Shown here: piece after piece, positions 22,192 through 32,925 of the stretch
Layout: each line of letters starts with the position of its first letter
Position numbering within the stretch: position 1 is the stretch's first letter
Assembly: GCA_028751875.1 (NCBI GenBank)
Contig: CM054162.1
Span: 7,944,763-8,008,762, forward strand
DNA length: 64,000 nucleotides
Reading direction: 5' to 3'
Source of the DNA: Rapana venosa
Taxonomy: Eukaryota; Mollusca; Gastropoda; Neogastropoda; Muricidae
The notes under the pieces: model-generated
Databases searched by the model: none
Seen by the model: only the letters and a program-made list of their open reading frames with translations
Told to the model about the DNA's origin: nothing
Translations under genes and position numbers: made by a program

Positions 22192-22410
22192 AAAAAGGGA
22201 AAAAAAGAAAAAAGGAAGAAGAAGGAAGAAAAAAAGAAAGAAGAAGAAAAAAAGAAGAAGAAGAAAAAAGAAAAAAGAAAAAAAGAAGAAGAAGAAAAAA
22301 GAAGAAGAAAAGAAGAAAAAAGAAAATGAAAGGATTTGAAGAAAGGACAAGAAAAAAAAGAAAAGAACAAGAAGAAAAAAAAAAAAAAAAAAAAAGAAAA
22401 AAATTTTTTT
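21775..22410. repeat. (AAG)n array outside the right E arm
   Basis: AAG triplets with AATTGCGAAG interruptions, split by a 73-base G run (22118-22190) and ending in A-rich sequence. Confidence 0.9.
22118..22190. repeat. Poly(G) run of 73 bases
   Basis: Uninterrupted G. The equivalent places in units B, C and D carry ordinary AAG repeats. Confidence 0.95.
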
Positions 22411-22629
22411 AAAAACTGCAAGAAAAGAAATGGGCCAAAAAAAACATTTTCCTTCATTTTTTAAATGCAAGAATATTCTTGTCAAAAAAAATTTTGTTCC
22501 CTTTTTTTTTTTTTTATAACTAACGGTTTTTTTTCCATTCCCCTCCTGAAAACCTCTTTTTTTTCAATTCCCCTCTGGTGTACTGCCTTGCACCCTCAGT
22601 TCAAAGGGAAGGGCAAGGCAGAAGTGGAT

Positions 22630-23105
22630 GGTTTTTGTTTAAAACAGCATAAACAGAGAGTAAAAAACTATGATTTTCTGATAATACAGTAAACAGAGAG
22701 TAAAAAAACTATGGTTTTTTGATAATACAGCTAACAAGAGTAAAAGACTAGGTTTTTCTATAATAAACATAAACAAGGGGTAAAGACTTGGTTTTTGATA
22801 AACAGCATAAACAGAGAGGAAAGACCAGGGTTTTCTTAATATAGCATAAAAGAGAGTAAAAAACTGCGGTTTTTGATTTTTTACAGCTAAACAGAGAATA
22901 AAAAATACGGTTTTCTGTAAAAAGATAATAGATAATTTAAAAACTCGGTTTTCTGATAATAAACTAAACAGAGAAAAAAGCTAGGTTTTCTGAAAAATAC
23001 AGCATAAACAGAGAGTAAAAGACCGATTTTCTGATCTATGCATAAAAAGTGTAAAAGACTACGGTTTTCGTAAAACAGCATAAACAAAAGTAAAAGACAA
23101 GGGGG
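22630..23105. repeat. 42-bp minisatellite, unit A array (degraded)
   Basis: Roughly 11 units of the 42-bp repeat (core CAGCATAAACAGAGAGTAAA), with many small gaps and run-length changes. Confidence 0.85.
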
Positions 23106-23124
23106 GCCCAAACTGACCATTTGG

Positions 23125-23485
23125 GGGCGCCCGTCCCGGGAGGGGCATCCTGTTGATTAAAGCCATGCACTTGGTTCAGGATTTATGGCTCAGGTTCCCG
23201 CCCTACCGGAGGCCTGTTCAAGGGGGGTTTTTGTCCCCTGGGTTTAAAATCAGTGCTACTCCCCCGTACGAAAGTACTTTGGAGAGACTATTTAACCCCT
23301 TGTCCCGGGGTAAACGCTCTTTTGAACAAACTTTTTTTCGTAAGCACGTTAAAATTTTCCCCCCTTTTGGGAAATATAGGCTGTTTGTGCGGGGGAAGGG
23401 TGGCAAAATTGACAAAAGTGTTCGCACAAAGGGGGTTTGGATTCAAAGAGGGGACACAAGTGCTTATTAGTTTTCTTCAAAAAAA
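23125..23485 (+). repeat. SINE-a copy after the minisatellite (unit A)
   Basis: GTTCAAGGGGGGTTTTTGTC, GGAGAGACTATTTAACC and AGTGCTTATTAG follow the SINE-a order. The head is replaced by ATGGCTCAGGTTCC-type sequence shared with 27850 and 50670. Confidence 0.7.
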
Positions 23486-23499
23486 AAGAAGCTTCTCAC

Positions 23500-23513
23500 A
23501 CACACACACACTT

Positions 23514-23545
<32 letters not shown>

Positions 23546-23575
23546 TCTCTCTCTTTTCTCTCTTCTCCTCTTCGG
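23500..23575. repeat. (CA)n/(CT)n array
   Basis: CACACACA followed by CTCTCTCT. Confidence 0.9.
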
Positions 23576-23931
23576 GAGAGACAGTAAAACAGTTTGGGGT
23601 GTATTTTGCTGTTTTTGTGTTGCAGCTCCACTCTTATGACATCCCGTCGCCAGACAAAAAAAAATATTCTGATTCGACTCTCCGCACCCCTTAACGCAAA
23701 CCCGGTAAAGGGATGTATAGTAAGTTAAAATATTATAGTAGAGAATAGTAAGTATGTGTTTCCTTTACCAAGACCGACCTTTACTGGGGAACTATTTTCC
23801 AACCCTTTTTGCCCCCCTTTCCTCATTATATCATAGGACGGTGACGTGACGGTGTCTATTTCATTTTAAAACAAACACACGTGATATTCATGGCCTCAGC
23901 TGGAGTTTTGCGCGCATACGTTTTCTTGCAA

Positions 23932-24120
23932 AACGCTCAGACAGCAATATTGTCTTTATTGAGCGAAAATGCGTCAGAGGTAAAAACATAGCAAGGAGGA
24001 GGCGACAGGAGGAAAAGAAACAGGCTGAAAGAAAGAGTGTGATAGAAAAGGAGGAAATTTCTAGCACAGAATGTAGCGATGCTATAGATACTGACAGGCC
24101 CCAGAATCTTCACGGGGGGG
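23932..24120 (+). repeat. E element, left arm of unit B
   Basis: Starts AACGCTCAGACAGCAATATT without the CGTCG lead-in or CTT array. It shares the internal deletion of the unit A left arm. Confidence 0.85.
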
Positions 24121-24405
24121 AAAGACCCAGTTTCAAAGGGATTAGTTTTTTCTCATGGATTAATATAAACTGCGACTTCACTTCCCCAATAGTCCACGCT
24201 TAAGACTATAAACCGACCTTCTCGAGAAAGCACTACATAACATATATGCGCACGCGTTAAAACCTGTTCTACATTCAGGAAGAGTAGTAGGCCGTTGTGT
24301 GGAACAGATGACAGAATTGAGAAAACTGTTAGAACACGAGGCTGGGATGTAGACAAAAAAAAAGGAGTATATGAGTGCGATTCCATTCTCCTCCGAACAT
24401 TAGAT
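24121..24405 (+). repeat. SINE-a body fused to E (unit B)
   Basis: GGATTAATATAAACTGCGAC, TTAAGACTATAAACCGACC and GATTCCATTCTCCTCCG in SINE-a order, with no tRNA head. Confidence 0.8.
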
Positions 24406-24743
24406 AAAAAGTGATCAATAATGGAAATAAATAATAATAATAAACACTGTATTTTATATGAAGAGACATAGACGGATAAAAGAAGGACAAAAACAATACA
24501 GGAATAAAAACGTCTTAGACTTAGAAACTATTTCCATTTTCAGGCGGTAGGAACAAAAACAAAACACACAAAAGAATATGAAAAACGGTGCCAGTGGCAA
24601 TTATGGAGGGAATTGTCCTACTGTAGGATGCAGTTCCACATCTCGGACAAGTCGTTCAGCTCAGGAGATAGTGTTGTCTGCTCTGTTCCCTCTCTTTTCG
24701 CTCGTTTGTCTATAGGAGGGGAGTGTTATGTCTGTCTCACTGA
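24406..24743. repeat. Composite-repeat spacer 1
   Basis: Shared with 20120-20439, 40686-41020 and 47510-47824 (for example CACATCTCGGACAAGTCGTT). Not coding. Confidence 0.7.
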
Positions 24744-25345
24744 GAGAGAGAGGGAGAAGGAGAGAGGAGAGAGAGTGTGGGGGGAGAGAGAGAGAGAGAA
24801 AGAGAGAGGAGAAAGAGAGGGGGCGAGGAGAGGAGAGAGGCGGTGTGTGGAGAGAGAGAGGGGGGAGAGGAAGGGAGAGAATATGTTAAGAGAGACAGGA
24901 GAGACGGGGTGTGGGAGAGAAAGAGAGAGAGAGAGAGAGAGACCGAGGACAGATGAGAGGAGAGATGGGAGAGAGAGAGAGGAGAGAGGACCTAGAGAGA
25001 GACGAAAGAGAGAGTGAGAGAGAGACGAGAGCCGAAGTAGAGACGGTGAGACGAGAGAGGAGAGAGAGAGAGAGAGGACGGGACAGATACGACATATATA
25101 TTATAGAGATAGAGAAGACAGACAGACAGACAGACAGAAGGATAAATGATGACCAAAGAGGAACAGAGGAGACAGAGGAGACGAAGAAGAGAAGCGACAG
25201 GAAGAGGGAGAGTGAGAGAGAGTTGTTGTCTAAGAGAGAGAGAGATGCATACAGACAGAGAAGAGACAGAGACAGACAGAGAGAGAGACAGAGACAGAGA
25301 GATAGATAGACGAGACAGACAGAGAGACAGATGGACAGACAGACA
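24744..25345. repeat. (GA)n/(GACA)n array
   Basis: GAGAGA, then AGACAGACAGAC. Confidence 0.95.
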
Positions 25346-25635
25346 GAGTATGGGTCTGTCAATGTATACGCAAATCAGCATTGAAATCGTCTTAATTGTT
25401 CATTTTTTGTTTACAAACATTTTCACACCTCCATTACAGAAGTGTTTGTGGAGAAAAAAACTTGGGCTCTCTAAACATTTTGCTGCAGAAATTCATACAA
25501 AAATATCATTCAAATATTCAGCATAGTTGTCGCTGTTTTGGAAAAAATTGAACGTGATAGCTGTTGCCACGGAAATCTATGACGTTTATCATTTTTTCAT
25601 TATAATTATGATGATGACGATGGAGATGATGATAA
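25346..25635. repeat. Composite-repeat spacer 2
   Basis: Shared with 21000-21237, 41637-41919 and 48318-48600 (TCAATGTATACGCAAATCAG, CATTTTCACACCTCC). Not coding. Confidence 0.75.
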
Positions 25636-25723
25636 TCCTCATCTTTGTTACTATTATCATCATCACCCATCACCACCCACCACCACCACCTTCTTCCACC
25701 ACCACCACCACCACCACCACCAT

Positions 25724-25787
<64 letters not shown>
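25636..25787. repeat. (CAC)n/(CAT)n array
   Basis: CACCACCAC followed by about 20 CAT units. Confidence 0.95.
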
Positions 25788-26112
25788 GCCCCTGTGGGTA
25801 TGCCGGGGACAATTTTGTACATTAATAGCATCCCCGCCTTCTGGAAACTCTATGCTATAAACTCCCTCTTTTCTATCCCTGTCTTCATTTCTGCCTGGTC
25901 CCTTTTCTTCCTGTCACCTCTTTCTTGTCTATTTTCTGCCTACTTGGTCCATTCCCCTGCCTTTCTCCCCTCCCCCCACCAAAAAATACTTACAATTCTC
26001 CCTCAGCTCGAAATCGGATGCGCTGGGCCTGATTTGTGAGGCACTTGACGGCAGCACAACGCATTGTCGCTCATGTGACAGACAGCAATAGTGACTGTCT
26101 GAGCGTTCGATG
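25788..26112 (-). repeat. E element, inverted right arm of unit B (full length)
   Basis: One of the best E copies: from CCCCTGTGGGTATGCC at the inner end to GACTGTCTGAGCGTTCGATG at the outer end. It includes the GCGCTGGGCCTGATTTGTGA block missing from the left arm. Confidence 0.9.
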
Positions 26113-26400
26113 AGGTATGATTGCAAAGAAAAAGAAAAGTATTGCGAAGAAAAAGAATTTACAAAGAAGAAGAAGAAGAACTGCAAAGAATTGCAAAGAA
26201 TTGCTTCGAAGAAGAAGAAGAAGAAGAAGAAGAAGAAGAAGAAGAAGAAGAAAGAAAGAAGAAGAAGAAGAGAAGAAGAAGAAGGAGAAGACGAAGAAGA
26301 AGAAGAGAAGAAGAACAAGCAACAACAGCAACAACAACAACACAAGAAGCACCAAAAAGAAAACAAAAACCTCACCAAAATGCAAAAAAGTGAAAACAAA
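26113..26400. repeat. (AAG)n/(AAC)n array
   Basis: AATTGCAAAG and ATTGCGAAG interruptions at the E side, pure AAG in the middle, CAACAACAA at the far end. Confidence 0.9.
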
Positions 26401-26644
26401 ATATAAAGAAGCTGTCAAAGAAAACAATAACTGGCTCGGAAATAAAAGCATTTGCCGTTCATTTGCATATTATTAAACACATAGCAGATGATCCTTTGTC
26501 TAATCATTTTGTTGCTTTGTTTTGTTTCATGATACCGTAGCCGTCCACTCCCTCTTTTGCTTCCTCTCTTCCCTTTGATTCCCCTCTCTGTGTACTGGCC
26601 TTGCACTCCATTGTTAAGAAGCACGTGCACAGGCAGAAGTAGAA
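26401..26644. repeat. Composite-repeat spacer 3
   Basis: Shared with 42690-42924 and 49430-49664 (AATAACTGGCTCGGAAA, CTCTGTGTACTGGCCTTGCA). Not coding. Confidence 0.75.
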
Positions 26645-27768
26645 TGGTAGTTATGATAATACAACATAAACAGAGAATAAAAGACTCCGGTTTTCTGTTA
26701 AGTACAGCAGTAAACAGAGGAATACAAGACTGCGGTTTTCTGATAATACAGCATAAAACAGATATAAAGACTCGGTTTTCTGATATTACAGGCATAAACG
26801 AGAATAACAGCTACGGTTTTTGATAATACAGCATAAACAGAGAGTAAAAAACTACGGTTATTCTGATATACAGCATAAACCAGAAAGTAAACAGACTACG
26901 GTTTTTTCTGATAATACAGCCATAAAACAGAGAGTAAAAGACTACGGTTTTTTCTGATAATACAGCATAAACAGAGAGTAAAGGACTACGGTTTTCTGGA
27001 TAGTACGGCATAAACAGAGAATAAAAGGATACGGTTTTCTGATAATACAGCATAAACAGAGATTTAAAAGACTACGGTTCTTATATTACAGCAATAAACA
27101 GAAAATACAAGACTGCGTTTTTCTGATAATACAGCATACAACGAGAATACAGACTGCGGTTTTCTGATAATACAGCCATAAACAGAGGGTAAAAGATTGA
27201 GTTTCTCATTATGCAGCATTAACAGAGAGTAAAATTGACTACGTTTTCTGATTATACGGCATTAACAGAGAGTAAAATGACTACGGTTTTTGATAATACG
27301 TCCTAAACAGAGAGGAACAAGTTTCGGGTTTCTGATAATTACAGCATTTAAAGGAGAATAAAAGACTACGGTTTTCTGATAATGAGCATAAACAGAAAGT
27401 AAAAGACTACCTGTTTTCTGATATTACAGCATAAAAAGAGATGAAAAGACATCACGGTTTTTCTGATCATACAGCATAAACAGACGAATACAAGACTGCG
27501 GTTTTTGATTAATACAGCATAAACAGAGTAAAGACTATGGTTTTCTGATAATACAGCATACACAGAGTAACAAGACTGCGGTTTTTTCTGATAATACAAG
27601 CATTAAAACAGAGAGTAAAAGAGATTACAGTTTTCTGATAATACACATAATCACAGAGATAAAGGACTATGGTTTCCGATCATACAGCATCACAAAGAGT
27701 AAAAGGGACTATTGTTTTCTGGATCACTAGCTGAGACAGATAAACAGTGAGTGTAAAAATGATATAGA
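26645..27768. repeat. 42-bp minisatellite, unit B array
   Basis: About 27 units with core TACGGTTTTCTGATAATACA. Unit lengths vary by 1-4 bases, unlike the regular array in unit D. Because 42 is a multiple of 3, minus-strand frames repeat MLYYQKTVVFYSLF; this is not a gene. Confidence 0.95.
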
Positions 27769-27799
27769 CACGAACTGACCATTGGGGTACGCCTCAGAC

Positions 27800-28170
27800 A
27801 CTAGGGAGGGGTTATCATGTTGATTAAAGACCATAAGCACGGTGTGTTCAGGAATCTGATGGCTCAGGTTCAGCCACTACCGAGATGTGCCCGTTCAAGG
27901 GGATTTTGTCCCCTGGAGTTAACATCAGTACTGACTCCCCTGTACTGAAAGTACTTTGGATAAGACTATAAACCGTGGTCTCCTGTGCAAACCATCTCTG
28001 GACAATTAAATTTTGTCGTAAGCACCTTAAAATCTGTTCAGCTTTTTGGAAGAGTAGGCAGTTGAGTTGCCGGTAGGAATGGGTGACAAAATTGACAAAG
28101 TGTATTCAAAATGGAGGGAATTGGATTCAAAAGGGCACCACAATTGCTTATGGACTATACTTCGAATAAA
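27800..28170 (+). repeat. SINE-a copy after the minisatellite (unit B)
   Basis: GTTCAAGGGGATTTTGTCCC, TGGAGTTAACATCAGTACTG, GGATAAGACTATAAACCG and the 3' domain AGAGTAGGCAGTTG. The head is non-canonical. Confidence 0.75.
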
Positions 28171-28197
28171 AGGAAAAAAGGGAATGTATCAATTCAA

Positions 28198-28290
28198 TCT
28201 CTCTCTCTCTTTATCTTCCCTTCCTTTTCTCTCTTCTTCTCTCTCTCTTACTCTCCTCTCTCTCTCTCTCTCTCTCTCTCGCTCTTCTCT
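28198..28290. repeat. (CT)n array
   Basis: CTCTCTCT with TTCCC interruptions. Confidence 0.9.
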
Positions 28291-29459
28291 CTTCTGACGA
28301 GTCAGTTTGGTGTATTTGCTGTGTTATGCTGTTGACAGCCTCCACTACATTATGGACAGCCAGTCTGTTCCAGCATTTAAAACATAATCATGGTGTCAGA
28401 TCCTATCACGCACCCTCTTACTGCAACCACCAGCTTAATGGCTATAGTATTTAGTATAGTGTTGCTTACCAAGGGACCAATCATTTTCCTGGTGTAAACT
28501 ATTTTCCTAACCTTGTTGCGGCCTTTCTTCATTCATATTCATAGGCACGTGTGCACGTGACGGTGATCTATCTTCAGTTAATGAGACAAACACACAGTGA
28601 ATATTCATGGCCTCAGCTGGAGTTTTGGTGCGCATACAGCTTGTCCTTGCAACTGTTTATACAAAACTGTCACCAGGAAGAGAGTGATAGATTCAGTCAG
28701 TCAGTGTCTGTGTGTGTCAGTCAGTCAGTAAATCAGTCAAGAGTGTGGAAGAATGTCAATGAAAACTATGCCTAAACAGTTCTAGGAATAGAAAATCACC
28801 AAGACCCTCCAACTCGAAATGAATCACATGGTACCACAAATCAATTTTTCATGGTTAACATGTTATTAAACTACACTATCTTTTTTTTTAAAGCTATACA
28901 ATTAAAAACAGATTAAAAGTGGACTGTTCTATGATAATTTATCACAAATTGAAATTCTATATTCCAGGAATGAAAAAAAAAATGATAAATTGACAAATTG
29001 TGCATTGCAATAGGTGGTCAGGATGAGGGACTGGGTATGCCTGACAGGCCCTGTGCATCATGGTACACTAACGACATTTCGATGGCGAAACGCAAACGTT
29101 GGCATCTAGAACAACAGTGGCGGGAAATCAAAAACTTGAAATATGTAATACAGCCTTTTCGAAAACAAATAAACAAAGTCAAATTTTTAATCCAATTTAG
29201 AATGAGGACACATTAATACTCTTTCCCAATGTTCTCTGTGCTTAATCCATAAAAATCTGCTGTTCATCCTCACTCAACGTTCTTGGATCTGCAAAAAACA
29301 AGTTCTCTGCCTACAACCCACAGCTGTCTAAATTTCCCTCCATCTGTTTTCTGCCTACTTTTCGGAATATTTGCTCCAGACTGGATCAGACTATTTCGAG
29401 CCGCACTCCTGTTTTTTGCATCCAAGTTCAGTGTTTGGCACTCTCTTGTTTCTTCATCC
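28291..29459. repeat. Composite-repeat right flank (unit B)
   Basis: Shared with unit D (51085-52015): GGCACGTGTGCACGTGACGG, a CAGT array at 28690-28740, and a segment with CTTGGATCTGCAAAAA. No domain recognised in the short frames at 28998-29216 and 29270-29480. Confidence 0.6.
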
Positions 29460-29479
29460 ACAGCAAAAGCAAACTCATA

Positions 29480-31204
29480 ACAATTATGAAGAAATGACTA
29501 TTAAAAATCATGTAATCTTGAACTAACACCTGGCTCCTGTTTTCTAACAATTCCTTCCACAAACTTGTTCCCTCAGTGAGTCACTGAAAATACTAGTAAA
29601 CTCATCTCTTCAGTCAGGAAAATTTTCCATCAGCTCTCAAAACCGCACTAGTCACACCTCCACTAAAAAAGCATGATCTTGATCCCAACATTCTCAAGAA
29701 TTATAGACCTGTCCTCTAACTTACCTTTCATCTCCAAAGTACATGAACAGGTTGTTCTAAAACAACTCAACGACCACCTTCATTCCAATAATCTCCTCCC
29801 CCTTTTCAATCTGCCTATTGTGCCAACCACAGCACCAAAGCTATCCTAGTCCACACTTAAAATACACTTCTGCTCATTGCTGAAGCAGGGAAAATCTCCC
29901 TTCTCACTCTTCTTGACCTATCTGCTGCCTTTGACACTATAGATCACTCAATTCTTCTTTCTTGCCTCCAGAATATGTTTGGTATTAGTGGCAGAGCCCT
30001 ACCCTGATTTAGTTCATACCTCACAAACCAATACCAGAAAGTTAATGTCAGCAAAATTCCATAAAACCTGTCAAACTGAGTATTATGGATGTACCACAGG
30101 GATCAGTTTGGCCGGGCTTATGTTCTCTTTACACTCTACACTGCTCCACTCTCACACATATATAAAACTTGCATCATATCAATCATCATTTCTATGCCAA
30201 TGACACTCAGGATTCAATGCAGCAATACCCTTGAGAACCTGTCTTCCCTCCTGACAAATATGACCCACTGCCTTCTAGACATTCAAAACTGGACGACAGA
30301 ATAAGTTACAGCTTAATGCCGATAAAACAGAAGCCATGCTGGAAGCCGAACATAATCTTCCCTCCATCACAACAACTTCAATGGAATTCAGCAATACGTC
30401 AGTCCTTTGTCCAGCTCTGTGAAATACCTAGGTGTGGTTCTTGACAACACACTCTCTATGGAAAAATTAATCACCCAGACCTGCCAGTCTGGCTACTATC
30501 AATTATGGCTCATAAGCGCAATTTGCAAGTATCTGTCCACTAACGCAACATTAAAACTTGTCACTGTAATTCTCTCTTGGATGGTTTGCCGGCATCATCC
30601 ATCCACTCCCTTCAACGCATACAAAACTCTGCAGCTCGACGAGTCCTTAGAAAGACAAAGTCTGAACATATCACTCCATTTTTGCGATCTCTTCACTGGC
30701 TGACTGTCTCACAAAGAATAGAGTATAAGATGAACACCCTCCATTTCAAATGCCTCCACAAATCCGCACTGTCTTTTCTCTGTAATTGTCTTCACCTGTA
30801 TACTCCATCCCGTTCCCTTCGTTTAGCTGCAGATACTTTGTGCTTTCGAACACCCAGATTCAACAAAACCACTGTTGGGCCGGTCGCTCTGTCTTGTTTC
30901 TGGTCTGTTCACATGGAGTGACTCTCCCTCTCCAATTCACCAAAAGCCTCATTTATAGTTTCAAAAGTAGCCTCAAAAGCACTTTATTTTCCATTTTTAT
31001 ATCTTCCCCTGTTATTTGTTTCCTACTTTTCAATAGCTACCTTCACCTCCACAATCCCCACCTAAGCCTGTTGTGTGTATAAATTTGATATTTGTTTATC
31101 CTGATATTTGTGGATGGTTGCATGCGTGTGAATGATTTGAATGCAAGTACTTCGATTTGTGTACTTTACAAAATTCAGCGTTATATAAATCCCATAAATT
31201 ATTA
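29480..31204 (+). pseudogene. CR1/L2-like LINE, 5'-truncated, second copy
   Basis: Same family as 16020-17716. In order: FISKVHEQVVLKQLN; LLDLSAAFDTIDHSIL (motif A, about 29908-29955); a degraded GVPQG block; FYANDTQ at about 30189-30210, where the second catalytic aspartate triplet position reads asparagine; SVKYLGVVLDNTLSME (about 30416-30463); LHWL; CLHKSALSFLCNC; RSLRLAADTLCFRTPRF. The 3' UTR ends CAGCGTTATATAAATCCC plus ATTATT. The 5' part is truncated, as is usual for LINE insertions. The element is absent at the matching place in unit D, so it inserted after B and D separated. I could not identify its target-site duplication. Confidence 0.85.
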
Positions 31205-31205
31205 T

Positions 31206-31497
31206 GGGGACGGGATAGCTCAGTGGTCGGAGCACTCGCTTTCCCCCAGCCAAGTTAAGCAGCGTTGAGCGTGGTTACCACTTGGATGGGTGACCGTTTG
31301 CACGCCTTGGCTTCAGTACAGTTCCCCCAGTTCACCCAGCTGTAAATGGGTACCTGCCCTCTTTAGGGTCAGGGAAGGTAAAGCAGCGAGGGAGAGGAGA
31401 TGGGCGCCGCCCTCAATATGCTGGCCCTAGAGAAGTGAGGTCTCTGACGCCTCGCTCCCCTACGATCTTATAGGTTATGGGACTCCTTTACCTTTTA
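31206..31497 (+). repeat. SINE-d, chimeric tRNA/5S-like SINE
   Basis: The head GGGGACGGGATAGCTCAGTG with GTCGGAGC is a tRNA-type A box. It is followed by GTTAAGCAGCGTTGAGCG and ACTTGGATGGGTGACCG, which align with the 5S rRNA internal control region (A box, intermediate element, C box). The body carries GTACCTGCCCTCTTTAGGG, GGGCGCCGCCCTCAATATG and CTCTGACGCCTCGCTCC, ending GGTTATGGGACTCC. It sits inside the ATT tail of the LINE just upstream. Confidence 0.85.
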
Positions 31498-31504
31498 TTT
31501 TTAT

Positions 31505-31506
31505 AC

Positions 31507-31549
<43 letters not shown>

Positions 31550-31570
31550 GTTATCAATATTATTATTTTT
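31505..31570. repeat. (ATT)n array
   Basis: About 14 ATT units, probably the LINE tail continuing past the SINE-d insertion. Confidence 0.9.
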
Positions 31571-31639
31571 AAGCGTATTTTTAAAGCAAAAGGAAACAGA
31601 ACTACGCTTTGATACTTCAGTACAAGGTGCAAGGTAGAG

Positions 31640-31990
31640 AAAAGCTCATAGATATCTCATCTCATCATCTCATCTGCTTCAGTAACCTCCTCTGGGGTCA
31701 TAGGGGCACTACAGTGACGAACATTGTACCAGTTGGCTTCTTTTGTGGCAGTCATGGGCAAGTGCCTGGGTTGTGGAGAAGCTCTTCCCGGTTCATCTAG
31801 TGATGTTGTCTGCCCATTTCTTCTTTGGCCAGCCTCGCCTTCTCTTCCCCGGCACTGTTCCTTGCAGTATGGTTTTGGAGAGCCCATCTGATCTTGTCAC
31901 ATGTCGATACCATCTAAGCTTCCTTTTCTTGACTGTGGTCAGCAGGTCTTCGTAGTGCTTTACTTGTTGGGTGATGGTTTGTCGGACTTT
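31640..31990 (-). pseudogene. LINE ORF2 C-terminal tail, second subfamily
   Basis: The reverse complement reads KHYEDLLTTVKKRKLRW, YRHVTRSDGLSKTILQGT, then PGKRRRGWPKKKWADNIT and SFSTTQALAHDCHKRSQLVQ. It is related to but distinct from the tail at 1130 and 17795 (PKKKWAD instead of RKRWED). An in-frame stop follows the ADNIT block. It is part of the block that unit D lacks. Confidence 0.75.
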
Positions 31991-32099
31991 GGTGGTTTCT
32001 AACCAATCAAAATCTCAAAATGGACACCCTGATCCCCTCCTCTTTGCCAAAAATCACTAATAGAGAAAAGAGAGTTATGTGCACTGTGACTCATTTCGT

Positions 32100-32262
32100 G
32101 GTGGAGGGTCACAAACTGTGCTGAAAAGCAGTTGCAATACCAATATGTCTACTTTATTCTTTCTTGCAACAAAATTTTGAGGAAAAATTGACCGGAACAA
32201 AGGCAAACACACCTGTAATTAGGTGTAGAAATAAGGGTGGGTTTTTTCTCAGGAAGAATAGT
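32100..32262. repeat. Composite-repeat right flank, continued (unit B)
   Basis: Resumes the match to unit D at about 32108 (CTGTGCTGAAAAGCAGTTGC against 52020). Confidence 0.75.
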
Positions 32263-32418
32263 TATTTATTTATTTATTTATTTATATCACTTTAAGTCAC
32301 GTCAGATTTATCTGCGTGAAATTCGGGCTGCTCTCCCCGGGGAGAGCCCGTCGCCACAGATCAGCGCCACTCATTAAAAAAAATTCTGTCTACAACTGCA
32401 GTTGTTTCCCTATCAGGA
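32263..32418 (-). repeat. SINE-b 3' tail, inserted
   Basis: The reverse complement matches the end of the SINE-b at 485-845 (CTGATAGGGAAACAA, GGGAGAGCAGCCCGAATTTC). The TTATTTATTTAT at its left is its tail. Unit D lacks it at about 52165-52175. Confidence 0.8.
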
Positions 32419-32831
32419 CACAAAACTAACCTGATATTGAGGATGGGCTAGATAATTCATTTTTATCAGAGAGCGTGAAGACAGACCAAAGCATGGCTTC
32501 TTCGAAGCATACACGACTATGGCTTTCTTCCACATTACCCCCGATGTACTACCCCCAGGGAAAAAAGGGGAGAAGGGATGAGTGGGATATTCTTGAAATA
32601 GAAAAGTGTTGAAAATATTGAACCACACTCCAGTGACTCCGTTCTTCACAGGTCACCTCAAGGTCAACAGCTATCCCCCAGAAGGGCAGAGAGAGTCCTT
32701 GTCTGGCCTGTGTGTTATCTGGAGGATCAGCTGGGGGCATTGTCTGGCCTTCTGGTGTAGGATGAACTCATTACAAACCAGGTTAGGCCTGAACACCAGC
32801 AATGAATAAGTCATGCAGTGGTGGTTAGGGC

Positions 32832-32925
32832 TTTATCAAGGACACTAGCACCGAGTGGTTAAGACAGTTTCACTTCAATGCCATGGGTACGGTCCATGAA
32901 GTCGTGGGTTCGAATCTGAGAGTGG
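32832..32925 (+). repeat. SINE-c head, tRNA-Ser-like
   Basis: CGAGTGGTTAAGACAGTTTC with a distal GTCGTGGGTTCGAATCT gives A and B boxes with the longer spacing of a tRNA with an extended variable arm. Same in unit D at 52575-52680. Not a tRNA gene: the acceptor stem is not formed. Confidence 0.7.

Larger units (their letters stand above)
18505..23930 (+). repeat. Composite repeat, unit A
   Basis: Left flank 18505-19374 (paralogue 44870-45778), then CTT array, E arm, SINE-a body, GA array, spacer, CAT/CAC array, inverted E arm, AAG array, spacer, 42-bp minisatellite, second SINE-a and a right flank. The same order occurs in units B and D. The unit stops at about 23930, inside the sequence that units B and D carry at 28644 and 51415 (GCGCATAC), where unit B begins. 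From about 21020 to 23800 the sequence shows the homopolymer bias. Confidence 0.85.
23933..27771 (+). repeat. Near-identical duplicate of 40215-44051
   Basis: 3839 bases here against 3837 in the other copy. Differences are a few homopolymer lengths and a small cluster around 25490-25680. The irregular 42-bp array is letter-for-letter shared, including its odd unit lengths. Confidence 0.95.
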
